Assembly: GCA_013407085.1 (NCBI GenBank)
Contig: JACCGJ010002601.1
Coordinates: 1-64,000 of the forward strand
Direction of reading: 5' to 3'
Origin: Atriophallophorus winterbourni
Lineage: Eukaryota; Platyhelminthes; Trematoda; Plagiorchiida; Microphallidae
Length of the DNA stretch: 64,000 nucleotides
Each line of letters begins with the position of its first letter. Position 1 is the first letter of the stretch. Shown here one piece after another: positions 32,836-43,169 of the stretch. A model generated the notes under the pieces. That model was given only the letters and a program-made list of their open reading frames with translations. It had not been told where the DNA came from and searched no databases. Position numbers and translations under genes: made by a program.

Positions 32836-33498
32836 TCATTCAATCAGAATATTACAAATTAACGTTAGATATTCAATGTTTGTCTTTTGGGGGATTTTAG
32901 TGTTCAAACTCTTCGGTCTAAGCTTACGCATATCCTTCGATAATTCAGCACTTTCATTCACTTGACTGCAGGTCAGATTCGCAGATTCATCGGTCGTACC
33001 GAGATGTTGGAAGGGACTTTGATCGATTTCTGGAAAAATTAGCGTTTCCGTAGTAGTTAGCGCTTCCCTGTAAGACTTGCGGTTAATGTGGTTAGGGACT
33101 GCGTTTAGAACTGGTTCCATCGCTTTCTGACACGCAAATTTTTGGAAAGATTCCAACGTATTTTCAAGCCGTTTAAGGTTCGCATCTACAGAGAACATGC
33201 GTTATCCCATAATTGAATCGGTGTTTTCGGCTCTTGATAAATAACTAGTTACTTTCAATCTGCATGGATTACATATATAGCAGATGCCTGGTAATATTTC
33301 ATTATTAATTAGAGTCACAGATTCAGGTGATAAATACTTTTCACAGTTCGCATGAATAGCAATTGAACACAAGTAACATTTAACTTGACGCGATCTGGGA
33401 CTTACCAGCTTTTGACAAAGTTTGCACTTTCTAAAAGCCTCATAGTCAGATCCGTTTAAGTTCACGTCAGGTCCGTTTAAGGTCACGTTGTCTGTCAT
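32836..33498 (-). pseudogene. CR1 ORF1 with PHD finger, frameshifted, unit 1
   Basis: Two frames, 33498-33202 (98 residues) and 33198-32836 (120 residues), separated by a frameshift at the point where units 2 and 4 read SIMERRMFAV. The first holds the C4HC3 finger (CKLC, VKCYLCSIAIHANCEKYL, GICYICNPCRLK). This copy has an extra short duplication near its start (NLNGSD). It is identical to unit 3 in the second frame. Confidence 0.7.
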
Positions 33499-33643
33499 CG
33501 TTACAATTTCGCGAGAACGAGTCGATACGAAGCGAAGCGGTCGATTATTGATCGGTGTCTATCGGTGGTTGCAAGAACGAGTGGATGCTATGCAGTGCAA
33601 TCAGCAATTTCTTCAATAGCAACAACGCCAGGGCGGAATAGCA

Positions 33644-34765
33644 AGTAATTCAAAGTAATTCAAAGTTTTAATGGTCCAAAAAGTAAATACTTTACAGTAA
33701 CCACAATTAAAAATATAGGGAATTCATAAACACAACACAAATGTTTTATCAATATGGAAAGTCAGCACGTGTATTCAGGTGCAAGGTTGGGTTTAGTCAA
33801 CATATACTTGTCAAGTTCAGCCTTGAACATGTTCAGGCTTGTTGCGCAAATGATATGTGGGGGCAGGGAGTTCCATATAAAACAGACTCTGACAGCAGAG
33901 AAAAACCTTCGACAATTTGATCTGGAGTGTGGAATAATTAACTTGTATCCATGCGATCTGCTACCACGTGCTTCTTGCCGAGGAAACAGGTGTTCAAGTG
34001 GGTGATCCACTGTATGCAGAATGTTGAAAAGCAGGATCAAGTCACCCCTGAGACGACGGTACGAAGAGTCAAAGAGGTTGAGTGTTGCAATCCGCTCCTC
34101 GTATGGTCTGTTGTATAGCCCGGTCACCAGTTTTGTAGCGCGGTGGTATACCCGTTGCAGCAAGGTCATGTCCTCTTGTAACCATGGGGACCATGCTTGA
34201 ACAGCATACTCCATTGTTGGTCTGATATAGGTGTTAATTATACGTGGGAGTATCTGCTTTGAGAAAGGACCAAAGATCCTTCTGAGCAATGCTAAGATTT
34301 GGCAGCACTTTGTGTATACAACAGAACAGTGCCGTGAAAACTTAAGGTTACTGCTAATCCACACGTCCAGATCTTTCTCTTCAGTAACCCATGAAAGTTG
34401 CTGAGATCCCAGTGAGTATGTGAATTCGAATGATTTACCAACGTTCAAAATTTTACATTTTTGGATGTTGAATGGTAAGCAGTTCCGCGAAGACCAATTA
34501 TGAAGTGCTTCGAGATCTTTTTGGAGAATTTGGCAATCTTCTATGGTGCGTATGCTAGTCCAGACTTTGATGTCATCCGAAAATAAAATGATTTTTCTGC
34601 GTACGATTTCGGGTATATCATTCGCGTACACGAGAAAGAGTATTGGCCCCAAGACTGAGCCTTGAGGTACGCCACTTGTAACTTCTACTGGGCTGGATAG
34701 TGCCCCATCAACTCTAACCCTTATAACTCTACCAATCAAGTAATCCTTTATCCAGGCCAACAACT
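33644..34765 (-). mobile_element. CR1-like LINE insertion, unit 1
   Basis: A 333-residue open frame (34763-33762) runs from the palm to the C-terminus: SGVPQGSVLGPILFLVYAND, IILFSDDIKVWTSIRTIEDC, YIRPTMEYAVQAWSPWLQED, RVYHRATKLVTGLYNRPYEE, HSRSNCRRFFSAVRVCFIWN. It is intact over its whole length but 5' truncated, so the fingers, endonuclease and ORF1 are missing. The catalytic pair reads SDD. The 3' tail is two copies of TAATTCAAAG. The insertion is absent from units 2 and 4. Confidence 0.85.
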
Positions 34766-35033
34766 TTAGATGTGCCGAACGTGATGAAGATCTGTTGTAA
34801 ATTGCGAGATGAAATCTAGCGTACGGAATTCATGCGGAGTAAAAGTAGATCCTTGTACACGTAAAAAGTAAGTTGGCGCTACCTGAACTTCAGTTTAGGT
34901 CAAATTTCCGAGAATCTTCGAAAATATCTGCCTGACATCGTCGGCATAATATCGATTTAGTCTGATTTCATCATTATTAAAAAAACTTACTTATTAGCAA
35001 TGCATTTTGGTGCACGCATACCCATCCCTTACA

Positions 35034-35075
35034 CACCACTACCGGTTTCTGGCTGTTTTCCGTCATTGGATGGAG
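35034..35075 (-). ncRNA. Hammerhead ribozyme motif (copy 6)
   Basis: Minus strand: CTCCAT, core CCAATGA, stem II CGG/GCC around AAAACA, GAAA, ACCGGT, cleavage base A at 35040, GTGGTG. Two core changes. Confidence 0.6.
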
Positions 35076-35273
35076 ACACTGAGTTTATTTTCATTGAGCA
35101 TTCAAAAAGTGCTTAAGTGGTAAACAATGTGAAACTTGTATGCCACTGTTAAATAGGGTTCGTATGACGAACCACAATGTTCAAATTAAGAATCATATAG
35201 TGATTCTTGGTCAAGTTCTTAAGACTCTCTAAATGAATCATGTATTTTGGTGCTCACATCCCCTGCACTAACA

Positions 35274-35315
35274 CTCCACAACCGGTTTCTGGCTGTTTGC
35301 CATCATTAGGTGGAG
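35274..35315 (-). ncRNA. Hammerhead ribozyme motif (copy 7)
   Basis: Minus strand: stem I CTCCAC/GTGGAG perfect, core CTAATGA (only G5 changed), stem II TGGC/GCCA around AAACA perfect, GAAA, ACCGGT, cleavage base T at 35280. The best overall fold in the window. Confidence 0.7.
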
Positions 35316-35399
35316 ACAGTAAGCTTAGTTTCAGTGAGTCTTGTTACAGTGGAAATGTTGTAAATGTTATTTTCCTTCATGATTCTTGAAGATTGATGA

Positions 35400-35972
35400 A
35401 ATTATGGTATAAAAATCTGATAACTGTACAACCGGATAAGATAGTTGAAGAAGGACAATTAACATGCATAACAAATGAGGCTCTAGGATGATCGACAGTT
35501 TTTGTAGCTAGAAAATATATAATGTATTGGCTCGGTATTAATGAAAAATATAAGTGTGGAGTTGCTAAGTGAATTCATATAAGCGGGTTATATGGTGGAA
35601 TAACTAAGCATAAAGATATCCAGTTGGTTCTTTCTACTAGATGATTGTACATCGTCAAACGGTAAAGAATTCCATAATAAACAAGCGCTCCCCGAATAGA
35701 GGAACCGACGGCAGTTGTGTTGAGAATGTAGCATATCCGACTCCCAAGTGTATGTGCGTGTGCTATTGCTTAACCGTAGGTGAAGTATATGTCTCGGAGG
35801 ATGAATTTTAGATTTTAGTAATTTATAGTTGAGGATTAAATCCAATCAAACCCGTCTGCGGGCCAGTGTATCTAAATTAAGATGCACGAGTCGATCCTCA
35901 TATGGGATGTCGCAAAGAAATCCAACTATTTTATTTGCTCTGCGATAAGTCATATCGAGCATCATGATGTCC
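35400..35972 (-). mobile_element. CR1-like LINE C-terminal fragment, unit 1
   Basis: Minus strand: MTYRRANKIVGFLCDIPYED, RLVHLNLDTLARRR, then a stop and LDLILNYKLLKSKIHPPRHI, and the terminal HNCRRFLYSGSACLLWNSLP. Same family as 16593-16862. Its 5' side is cut by the 3' tail of the next LINE at about 35975. Confidence 0.65.
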
Positions 35973-35974
35973 TT

Positions 35975-36925
35975 CAAGGTTCAAGATTCAATATTTATCG
36001 TTAATAAAGCAAATTGCTGTACAGTACCATAGGATATACGTATAAAAATAAAAAAATCGTTACTTGAATGATCATATGCATGTTCTTCATAGGTGGAGCA
36101 AATTAATCCCCAATGGCGACACAGACTGAGGGAAAAATCTTTGGATGGACGGTAGTTCCGTGCGTTAAAAATTATAGACATCAATATGTAGGGGCCAACG
36201 CAATCGTTCTCAACAAAAGGTTTCGTAACCTTTGCTTAAAGATGTGCTCGTTCGCTGAGGTAACAATATCTGTCGGCAAGCTATTCCACAAGAAGCATAC
36301 ACGAACAGCAAAGAATTGACGACGACAATTCAATCGTGAGTGTGGGATATGAAGGGTCAAAGGGTGGCTGCGTGTGCGGACAACGGAACCAAAATTGAAG
36401 AGGTGTTTGAGAGGATGGGATTTCGCGTAGATGATTCGATATGTAAGAGTGAGGTCGGGTAGCATACGTCTGCGCTCGAGGGTGCACAGTCCAAGTCTGG
36501 TCAGTTGCTGCTCAAAGGGTAAATTATTCAATCCGGTAACCATTTTTGTTTGCCTTGTTATAAATTCGCTCTAGGAGCGAGATGTATTTTTCTCCATCCA
36601 TGGCGTCCAAGCTTGTACAGCGTAGTCAACGACAGGATGTATGTAAGTGTTTAGTGATTTCGCGAGTGAGTGTGGTGAGAAACGTCCGAAAATGCGTTTC
36701 AGTAAACCGAGCAAGCTGCACGCACGCTTGTAGATGGATTCGCACTGTAGGCTGTTCTTCAAAGTGCCAGACACCAAGATTCCGAGATCTTTTTGTGATG
36801 TACTCCATTCAAGCGCGTGGCTGCCAAGTGTATAGGTAAAGGGAAAGGGTTTTCCGACTTGCAAAATTTTGCACTTGTTTTGGATTGACCCCTGGTGCAG
36901 CTTTGTAGACAAGCCTGCACTGAGT
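35975..36925 (-). mobile_element. CR1-like LINE (23.4 kb family), 5' truncated, unit 1
   Basis: Same family as the plus-strand element at 23420-26515. Frames 36912-36571 and 36543-36181 cover KCKILQVGKPFPFTYTLGSH, YKRACSLLGLLKRIFGRFSP, VVDYAVQAWTPWMEKN and SRLNCRRQFFAVRVCFLWNS. The 3' tail reads TATTGAATCTTGAACC. 5' truncated at the same point in all four units. Confidence 0.75.
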
Positions 36926-36984
36926 AATGAAACACTAGTTTAGTATATATATATATATATTTAGGAATGTAAGTATTCAATGAA

Positions 36985-38430
36985 AATTCAATTCAATTCG
37001 ATTCAATTTTGATGGTCTGAAAAGCATATAGCTTTACAAAAAACCACAGAATAATGTGACAGCAACGAATAATATAACAAGCAAAAATGGGATTAGATTG
37101 CTTACTGAGCAGTTCAAGAATCAAGTAAATATCCAAAGGGCAGAAATTGTTTTCGATTGGTGGGATAACAAATGTGGGTGTATGGTGTTAAGAAGTATAG
37201 TTTTCTTCGATGCACGGGTTTAGGGTCAAAAAGGCATCAGGGCTTCTCTTGAAAGTTTGCTGGTTTGGTGAGTTTACAACATTATCTGGCAGATTTTTCC
37301 AAGTAAAACAAACTCGCACGGCAAAAAATGTCGTCTGCAGTTGAGTCTCGAGTGAGGGGCAGTTAGAGTAAATGTGTGAGCTCTTGTATTATGCGAGCTC
37401 CGTATATCCAATAAGCATTGCAGAGGGTGATTTTCGGTATTCAAAATATTGTAAACCAGAATCAAATCCCCTCGGAGACGACGACGTGGATAATCAAATA
37501 AAGTTAGCGTTTTGATTCGCTCATTGTAGGGTTTCCGGCTGAGTCCAGTGACAAGTTTGGTAGCTCGATGATATATTCGTTGCAAAGTCGCAAAATCTTT
37601 TTTAAGCCATGGCGACCATGCTTGAACCGCATATTCCATCGTGGGCCTGATATACGTATTTATAATACAGGGAATTGTCTGTTTTGAGAACCTACCGAAA
37701 ATTCTCTTTAGGAATGACAATTTCTGTGATGTTTTGCGATAGACGTAGTTGCAGTGGCTCGACATCCCTAGGGTGTTGCTTATTAACACACCCAAGTCCC
37801 TTTGTTCCATGGTCCACGAGAGGCTGTGTTCCAAGAAAATACTGGTACTCCACATATTTGCCAATGTTTAACATGTGACACTTTTGGAAATTGAAAAATA
37901 TGCGATTTTTAGGGACCAAGCCTGGAGGTTGTCCAGATCCTTCTGGAGCAGTTCGCAGTCTTCCGACTTACTTATCTTCAACCACACTTTTTATCGTCCG
38001 CGAACAGTACGATCTTGCATTTGATGAGAGCCGGTATGTCATTAGCATAAAGCAAGACGATAATTGGTTCGAGGACGGATCCCTGAGGCACTCCACTTGT
38101 CACGGCTACCGACTTCGATAGAGCACCGTCCACAGAGGCTTGAACAAGCCGATCAGTCAGGTAATTTTCTAACCATGCTAACAGACTGCCAGTGATACCA
38201 CAACGTTCCAGCTTCTGCAAGAGAATACTGTGGTTTACACGGTCAAATGCTTTCGACATATCGAGGTAACATACATGGATATTATCCACAGCATCTACTG
38301 CTCGAGTCCAGTCGTCAAGGGTAAGGAGAAGGTTAGTAAGGCAGGAGTATCCTCTTCTAAAACCTTGTTGCGCCCCCGAAAATAGCTTATTTTCCTCAAG
38401 GTATTTGCTCAGTTTGTTTGCCACGATGTT
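36985..38430 (-). mobile_element. CR1-like LINE, 5' truncated, unit 1
   Basis: RT palm (38424-37978): LFSGAQQGFRRGYSCLTNLL, CYLDMSKAFDRVNHSILLQK, TSGVPQGSVLEPIIVLLYAN, VLFADDKK, then a frameshift, and the C-terminal half at 37864-37274 (TLGMSSHCNYVYRKTSQKLS, YIRPTMEYAVQAWSPWLKKD). The LEPIIV in place of LGPILF marks damage. The 3' tail near 36985 has TTGAA repeats. Confidence 0.75.
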
Positions 38431-39010
38431 TCAAGTGGAAACATCCAGGAATACGTTGAAGCATATTTAGCATGCGGTTAGCTCGGTTGTACAAGACTTC
38501 GCATTGCATGCTGTTCTTCAGACTTGCACTAATCCATACGCTGAGTTCATTTTTTCTGTCATACTTTTCAGTTGCTGGCTGTAGCAGAATGAGAAATCTT
38601 TACCTAACTGCAACATTCTTCACTTTCTGAAGTAGAATGAAAGCTTGTTCCTCACTGACCAACTGCTCAATATATCCAAATCGCTCTGTAAGCGCAAACG
38701 GTCCACGTTTGACTTGATAGGAAGCCGAAGTTTAGCATCATCAGTAATAAAACCACTTTGGGTGTGACGAATATCGGAGTATCCCGAACCTTGTGGGACA
38801 CCGCTATTGTCTTTGGTGGCAACCCTAGTTATCCCACAATCAAAACGTAAATTTGCCTTGCGATCAAGAAGATTCTTCACAGCCTGGTACAGTTTAATAC
38901 CGCACTACCGCAGTTTGTTCAGGAATAGAGAATGGTTCATGTGTTCAAACGCCTTTGACATGTCAACGTAACACGTTTGCATGCGACCACTGTCTATCGC
39001 CAGTCGATCA
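38431..39010 (-). mobile_element. LINE RT fragment, unit 1
   Basis: Another CR1-type family, degenerate: CYVDMSKAFEHMNHSLFLNK, LLDRKANLRFDCGITRVATK, SGVPQGSGYSD, FITDDAKLRLPIKSNVDRLR and, near 38500, NSMQCEVLYNRANRMLNMLQ. The catalytic block reads TDDA. Present in all units with the same boundaries. Confidence 0.65.
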
Positions 39011-39109
39011 TGGTCTCCAGCCTAACTCATCACCATATTTGCCTCATGGAATGACATACCCATAATGCTTTTATTTGTAACGATTAATTGTGATCTTTCT
39101 TCGTTATGA

Positions 39110-39678
39110 GATTAGTTACGTTATTCAAACTGTGCTCTATGCGATCAACATATAATTCAGTTTCATGAGAATGACTCCACTAACGGTGTCGTACTTATCG
39201 CAATGCATGTCCTTGCCTACATTTACAAATGAGTTTGCAAAAACTGAACCAAACTGGCATCTAATTTAAATGCTCACATATGGTTGAGTCGAATATTTAG
39301 TTGTTATGAGAATAATGCCCACGACTGACGTAAGCTGATCCATTAATCGTGGTTACTCCGATTTTAATTCCGTAATTATGTCGATTTTTTTAATTTTGCT
39401 TAACAATAACTAATAACTTAAAACGTTCGTTTTGCCACATGGACTAATTAAAAATAGTTTTGTTATTTGCATTGATGCACTTTTTGTTGCATAATTTTGT
39501 GGCCTTATCGCATTGTGAATCGCACGATAGCATCTCGTGATGTTACGTTTGCTACGCAAGTGAACAAAAGGGAACCACATTCCAATTTCTTCACCGCCAG
39601 ATATTTTGGTAATACCAACTCAAAGGCTATTTAAATGTAGCTGCAAACGTGTGCAACAAGCAGGTCAACCACGTCGCA
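39110..39678 (+). promoter_or_regulatory. Upstream block and TATA-like box, array gene 2
   Basis: TATTTAAA at 39628-39635, 51 bases before the ATG. The box-proximal segment (CAACTCAAAGGCTATTTAAA) is the second type, shared with gene 4. Confidence 0.55.
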
Positions 39679-39879
39679 ATGAACGCGTTTCTCGTAGTTT
39701 GTGTGTTGGTGTTGTTAAATCAAATCGATGGAGCCATCCACGGAAGACACAATATGGATGACGAGGACTTGGAGAGTGGAGATGAGTACGAGCCCATCAA
39801 TGAATATGAAGGCCGTGTTATGATCGACCATGGAGGTCTGTATCCTATAGAGTCAGCCGAAACACCGGGTGAATTTTGA
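39679..39879 (+). CDS. Array gene 2: small secreted acidic protein, 66 aa
   Basis: Same leader and acidic patch as gene 1 (DEDLESGDEYEPI, one Q to E change). The variable centre is NEYEGRVMIDHGG followed by LYPIESAETPG. The C-terminus is GEF instead of GV because four bases are missing at the end of the frame (CCGGGTGAATTTTGA). That same change makes the junction GTGAAT, closer to a splice donor than in the other copies, so a spliced form cannot be excluded. AATAAA at 39994-39999. Function unknown. Confidence 0.65.
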   Translation: MNAFLVVCVLVLLNQIDGAIHGRHNMDDEDLESGDEYEPINEYEGRVMIDHGGLYPIESAETPGEF

Positions 39880-40914
39880 ATTTAATATGGTCCACCATGG
39901 GATAATGCAGTCACACTTTTTGCAGTTTTGCTAAACTTTTGCTTTGATGAAATATCCAAATATATCTTTAACCTATCTATGTCTTCTGAATTCAATAAAC
40001 CGTCTAATACATTTAAAATCATTCCCAAATAATGTTTCCTCCAGATTCCAGTCTTGGTGCCGCGAGCACCAGAATACTAGGTTTTTCCTCGTTGTTCACA
40101 ATAGAACATTGCTTAGCAATGATTCGTTTGGTGTGATCTGAAGGATGATTCGTGTGAGGATACATGGGAAGATATTTCGAGGAATGCAGGCTTCAATATA
40201 TTAATCGAGACTGTATCACAACGACCATCGATGTTTAATATTAAGTGTTTGTCTTGGCGTGAGATGGCTTGATGTGGACCATGAATACGAGGTTGTAATC
40301 AAATGATCAATGAATTACTACGCACAAAGATGAAATCACACATATCTGAGCAAGGTGTTTGCAGATTGAAGGTGTGGAAGAACGTGTGGGTTGATAATGA
40401 GAACGCAATTCACAACTGCATAACCGAAATTAAGGTCGGAAACGGGGGTATGTTCAGGAGGACTGACGAAATCACGAGGCCAAGATAAAGGTGAAACGAA
40501 TATTAACTTTGAGGGATAAAACTTTGGGTCTTCTTTCATGCATATACGTAATCCAAGAAGTGCATGTGAGAGGTTCTCTGCTCAATTGCTCTGGTCAACT
40601 AGACACGATTAAGCCGCTTTCAACTGCTAATGGAATATTTCAGCTAAACCGTTAGCAAAGGGGAAAAAATGCAGTCATGCGGATATGTTGACAACCGAGG
40701 AATGTTGATAGAACATGAAAGAGAGAAGACTGAAATTGAGCTCCGCGATCGGTGGTAACGACAGCAGATGCACCGAAGTTTGCTACTCAATGCTGGATGA
40801 AAGCACGAGCATCGGATTCTGAAGTAATATCAGAAAAAGGGAAGGGCAATATGCCGTCGAGTATATCGACCAAAAGACTATTAAAATATATGTATAATTT
40901 TTTTAAAATGGATA

Positions 40915-41185
40915 GGACCAAGTAAGTCTATTCATAGATTTATTCATAGATTATATACAGGTAAAAAGCTATGCTTTACAAGATCCACAAACATTTACAT
41001 CGGGTCGGTTGGTAAAAAATATCAAAATATTGTTAGATTATTGTCAAACGTGAAAAACATACTTGTTCATGTGGCTATTTAGTGATTTCTTGAAAACTTC
41101 AACGGTTCCAGATTGTACCACATAAGTAGGTAAACTGTTCCACAATTGCACAACTAAGAGGGATGAGGCGAGCAACATATTTTCT
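40915..41185 (-). mobile_element. LINE 3' end, unit 2
   Basis: Unit 2 holds the cleanest reading of this tail: ENMLLASSLLVVQLWNSLPT, YVVQSGTVEVFKKSLNSHMN, KYVFHV and a stop, read on the minus strand from about 41170 to 41050. Confidence 0.65.
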
Positions 41186-41363
41186 ACATCTTTAAGGACA
41201 TGAGCACTACACGCAATAACCTGGGTGTGTTCGCACGAGGTGAGTTCGGGGGTCTAAAAAATCGCGTCAACGACGCTTGTGAGGCAGTGATGTCTGATCT
41301 TCTGCAAATGTCATTCCATTGTTTCCTGTCATCTGCTTCGCGTTGCTTTAGCGATGGCGAAGT

Positions 41364-42005
41364 TCATTCAATCAGAATATTACAAATTAACGTTAGATAT
41401 TCAATGTTTGTCTTTTGGGGGATTTTAGTGTTCAAACTCTTCGGTTTAAGCTTACGCATATCCTTCGATAATTCAGCACTTTCATTCACTTGACTACAGG
41501 TCAGATTCGCAGATTCATCGGTCGTACCGAGATGTTGGAAGGGACTTTGATCGATTTCTGGAAAAATTAGCGTTTCCGTAGTAGTTAGCGCTTCCCTGTA
41601 AGACTTGCGGTTAATGTGGTTAGGGACTGCGTTTAGAACTGGTTCCAGCGCTTTCTGACACGCAAATGTTTGGAAAGACTCTAACGTGTTTTCAAGCCAT
41701 TTAAGGTTCGCCTCTACAGCGAACATGCGTCTTTCCATAATTGAATCAGAGTTTTCGGCTCTTGATAAATCACTATTCACTTTCAATCTGCATGGATTAC
41801 ATATATAGCAAATGCCTGGTAATTTTTCATTATTAATTAGAGTCACAGATTCGGGTGATAAATACTTTTCACAGTTCGCATGAATAGCAATTGAACACAA
41901 GTAACATTTAACTTGACGCGATCTGGGACTTACCAGCTTTTGACAAAGTTTGCACTTTTTACAAGCCTCATAGTCAGGTCCGTTTAAGGTCACGTTGTCA
42001 GTCAT
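41364..42005 (-). CDS. CR1 ORF1 protein with PHD finger, intact, unit 2 (213 aa)
   Basis: An uninterrupted transposon-derived frame. Residues 14-70 form a C4HC3 PHD-like finger: CKKCKLC at 15-21, VKCYLCSIAIHANCEKYL at about 33-50, then GICYICNPC at about 65-73. A polar, probably helical tail follows, with LKWLENTLESFQTFACQKAL. The role in the element is inferred as RNA or chromatin binding. The associated endonuclease and reverse transcriptase are missing; only the 3' end of an ORF2 lies downstream. Unit 4 has the same frame with about six substitutions and no breaks, while units 1 and 3 are frameshifted. ATG at 42005. Confidence 0.65.
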   Translation of the reverse strand: MTDNVTLNGPDYEACKKCKLCQKLVSPRSRQVKCYLCSIAIHANCEKYLSPESVTLINNEKLPGICYICNPCRLKVNSDLSRAENSDSIMERRMFAVEANLKWLENTLESFQTFACQKALEPVLNAVPNHINRKSYREALTTTETLIFPEIDQSPFQHLGTTDESANLTCSQVNESAELSKDMRKLKPKSLNTKIPQKTNIEYLTLICNILIE

Positions 42006-42800
42006 CGTTACAATTTCGCGAGAACGAGTCGATACACTGGGCGAAGCGGTCGATTATCGATCGGTGTCTATCGGTGGAGTGCAAGAACGAGTGGATGCGA
42101 CGCAGTGCAATCCAACGGACAGTAAAATATCGTACACATTCACGTAAAGGCTGTTCTGTGAGATTTGATCCGACAGTGTTGAAATAACTGTCAGCAAATA
42201 CTAAATAGCGAGATCTTCCTGATGGTATCCGATTTGTTGCGTTATTCTGGATTGGAAGCAATGTTGCACGCGCATATGCTGCTGGGTAGAAACTTGAAAA
42301 TTTAGATTTCCAAGGATTCACGTTTCTCCGACTTGAATATAGTATATGCCGAATGAGGAAGTTGAGACAAGTTCAATGATATAAGAACCGTCTATATCCG
42401 TCAATAGAGTGAGCAATAAGATCGAAAAGTATACGAGCACAAATTTGTACGTCCACACCGTAGCCTGTAGCCTCTCTAAATGGACATGCGCAAATCGTGC
42501 ATTGGGATTGGTTATGGATCGGTAGATTATGGTGATGAATGCAGGATCTTGCCTACTGTTGAATATCCTTATCCTTGCCAGTCCAAACACAACCGAACGA
42601 AATCCAGAATGAGAAATGGGATGCAAATGTTCAAAATGGCCTTCCCAAAAGAACTCGGACTAAACTGGCGAATGATAACATTATATATTTCGACCGAAAT
42701 GGTCTTTTCTAACGAATTGCAGTTAATTTGATGGATACGAAGGAGTCGGCTTCGTACAACAAGTCTTCACGAATTAGCTCTTCAGCAATTTCTTCAAGAC
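42006..42800 (-). other. Region 5' of ORF1, units 2 and 4 type
   Basis: Retained in unit 4 (59015-59715) and replaced in units 1 and 3 by the CR1 insertion. Minus-strand frames 42321-41998 and 42626-42318 are open in both units, but the one next to ORF1 lacks an ATG (it opens at GTG), so they are read as the element's 5' leader rather than genes. Confidence 0.45.
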
Positions 42801-43127
42801 TGATCTTAGCGGGGATAATAGCATCAACCCCAGCGCAGAATTGCAAGTCTGCAACAACCTTTGATGTGCTGAACGTGACGAAGATCTGCCGTAAATTGGG
42901 AAATGAAATCTAGCTGACGGATCTCATGCGGAATAAAAGATGATTCTTGTAAACGGAAAAAGTAAGTTGGCGCGACCTGAACTTCAGCTTCGGTCAAATT
43001 TCAGGGAATCTTCGAAAATGTCTGCCTGACACCGTCGGCATAATATCGATTTCGTCTGATTTCATCAGTATTCAAAAAATTTACTTATTAGTAATGCATT
43101 TTGGTGCACGCATACCCATCCCTTACA

Positions 43128-43169
43128 CACCACTACCGGTTTCTGGCTGTTTTCCGTCATCGGGTGGAA
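43128..43169 (-). ncRNA. Hammerhead ribozyme motif (copy 8)
   Basis: Minus strand: TTCCAC, core CCGATGA (only U4 changed), stem II CGG/GCC, GAAA, ACCGGT, cleavage base A at 43134, GTGGTG. Confidence 0.65.

Larger units (their letters stand above)
34985..35350 (-). repeat. Retrozyme-like repeat, unit 1
   Basis: Two minus-strand hammerheads bound a 240-base monomer (35279 down to 35040). Inside it are two strong hairpins: GGTTCGT/ACGAACC around 35160, and AAGAATCA/TGATTCTT around 35188-35208. The same locus exists in units 2 and 3 and is deleted in unit 4. Confidence 0.75.

Noticed and set aside
36113..36319. 68-codon plus-strand frame, identical in units 1 and 3
   Set aside because: Antisense to the CR1 C-terminal region and 3' untranslated region.
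36940..36962. TA-repeat microsatellite between two LINE fragments, variable among units
   Set aside because: Real but very short; probably target-site or tail sequence without further meaning.
39944..40141. 65-codon plus-strand frame after each array gene (MMKYPNISLTYLCLL start), also at 31418, 48042 and 56954
   Set aside because: It spans the presumed 3' UTR and the AATAAA signal, and its conservation is explained by recent duplication; the 15.3 kb copy does not keep it.
40303..40488. 61-codon plus-strand frame downstream of array genes 2 and 3
   Set aside because: Broken by a single extra G in units 1 and 4, with no leader, domain or codon signal.
41998..42321. 107-codon minus frame just before the PHD ORF1 in units 2 and 4
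   Set aside because: It has no ATG (opens at GTG) and no recognisable motif; treated as element leader.
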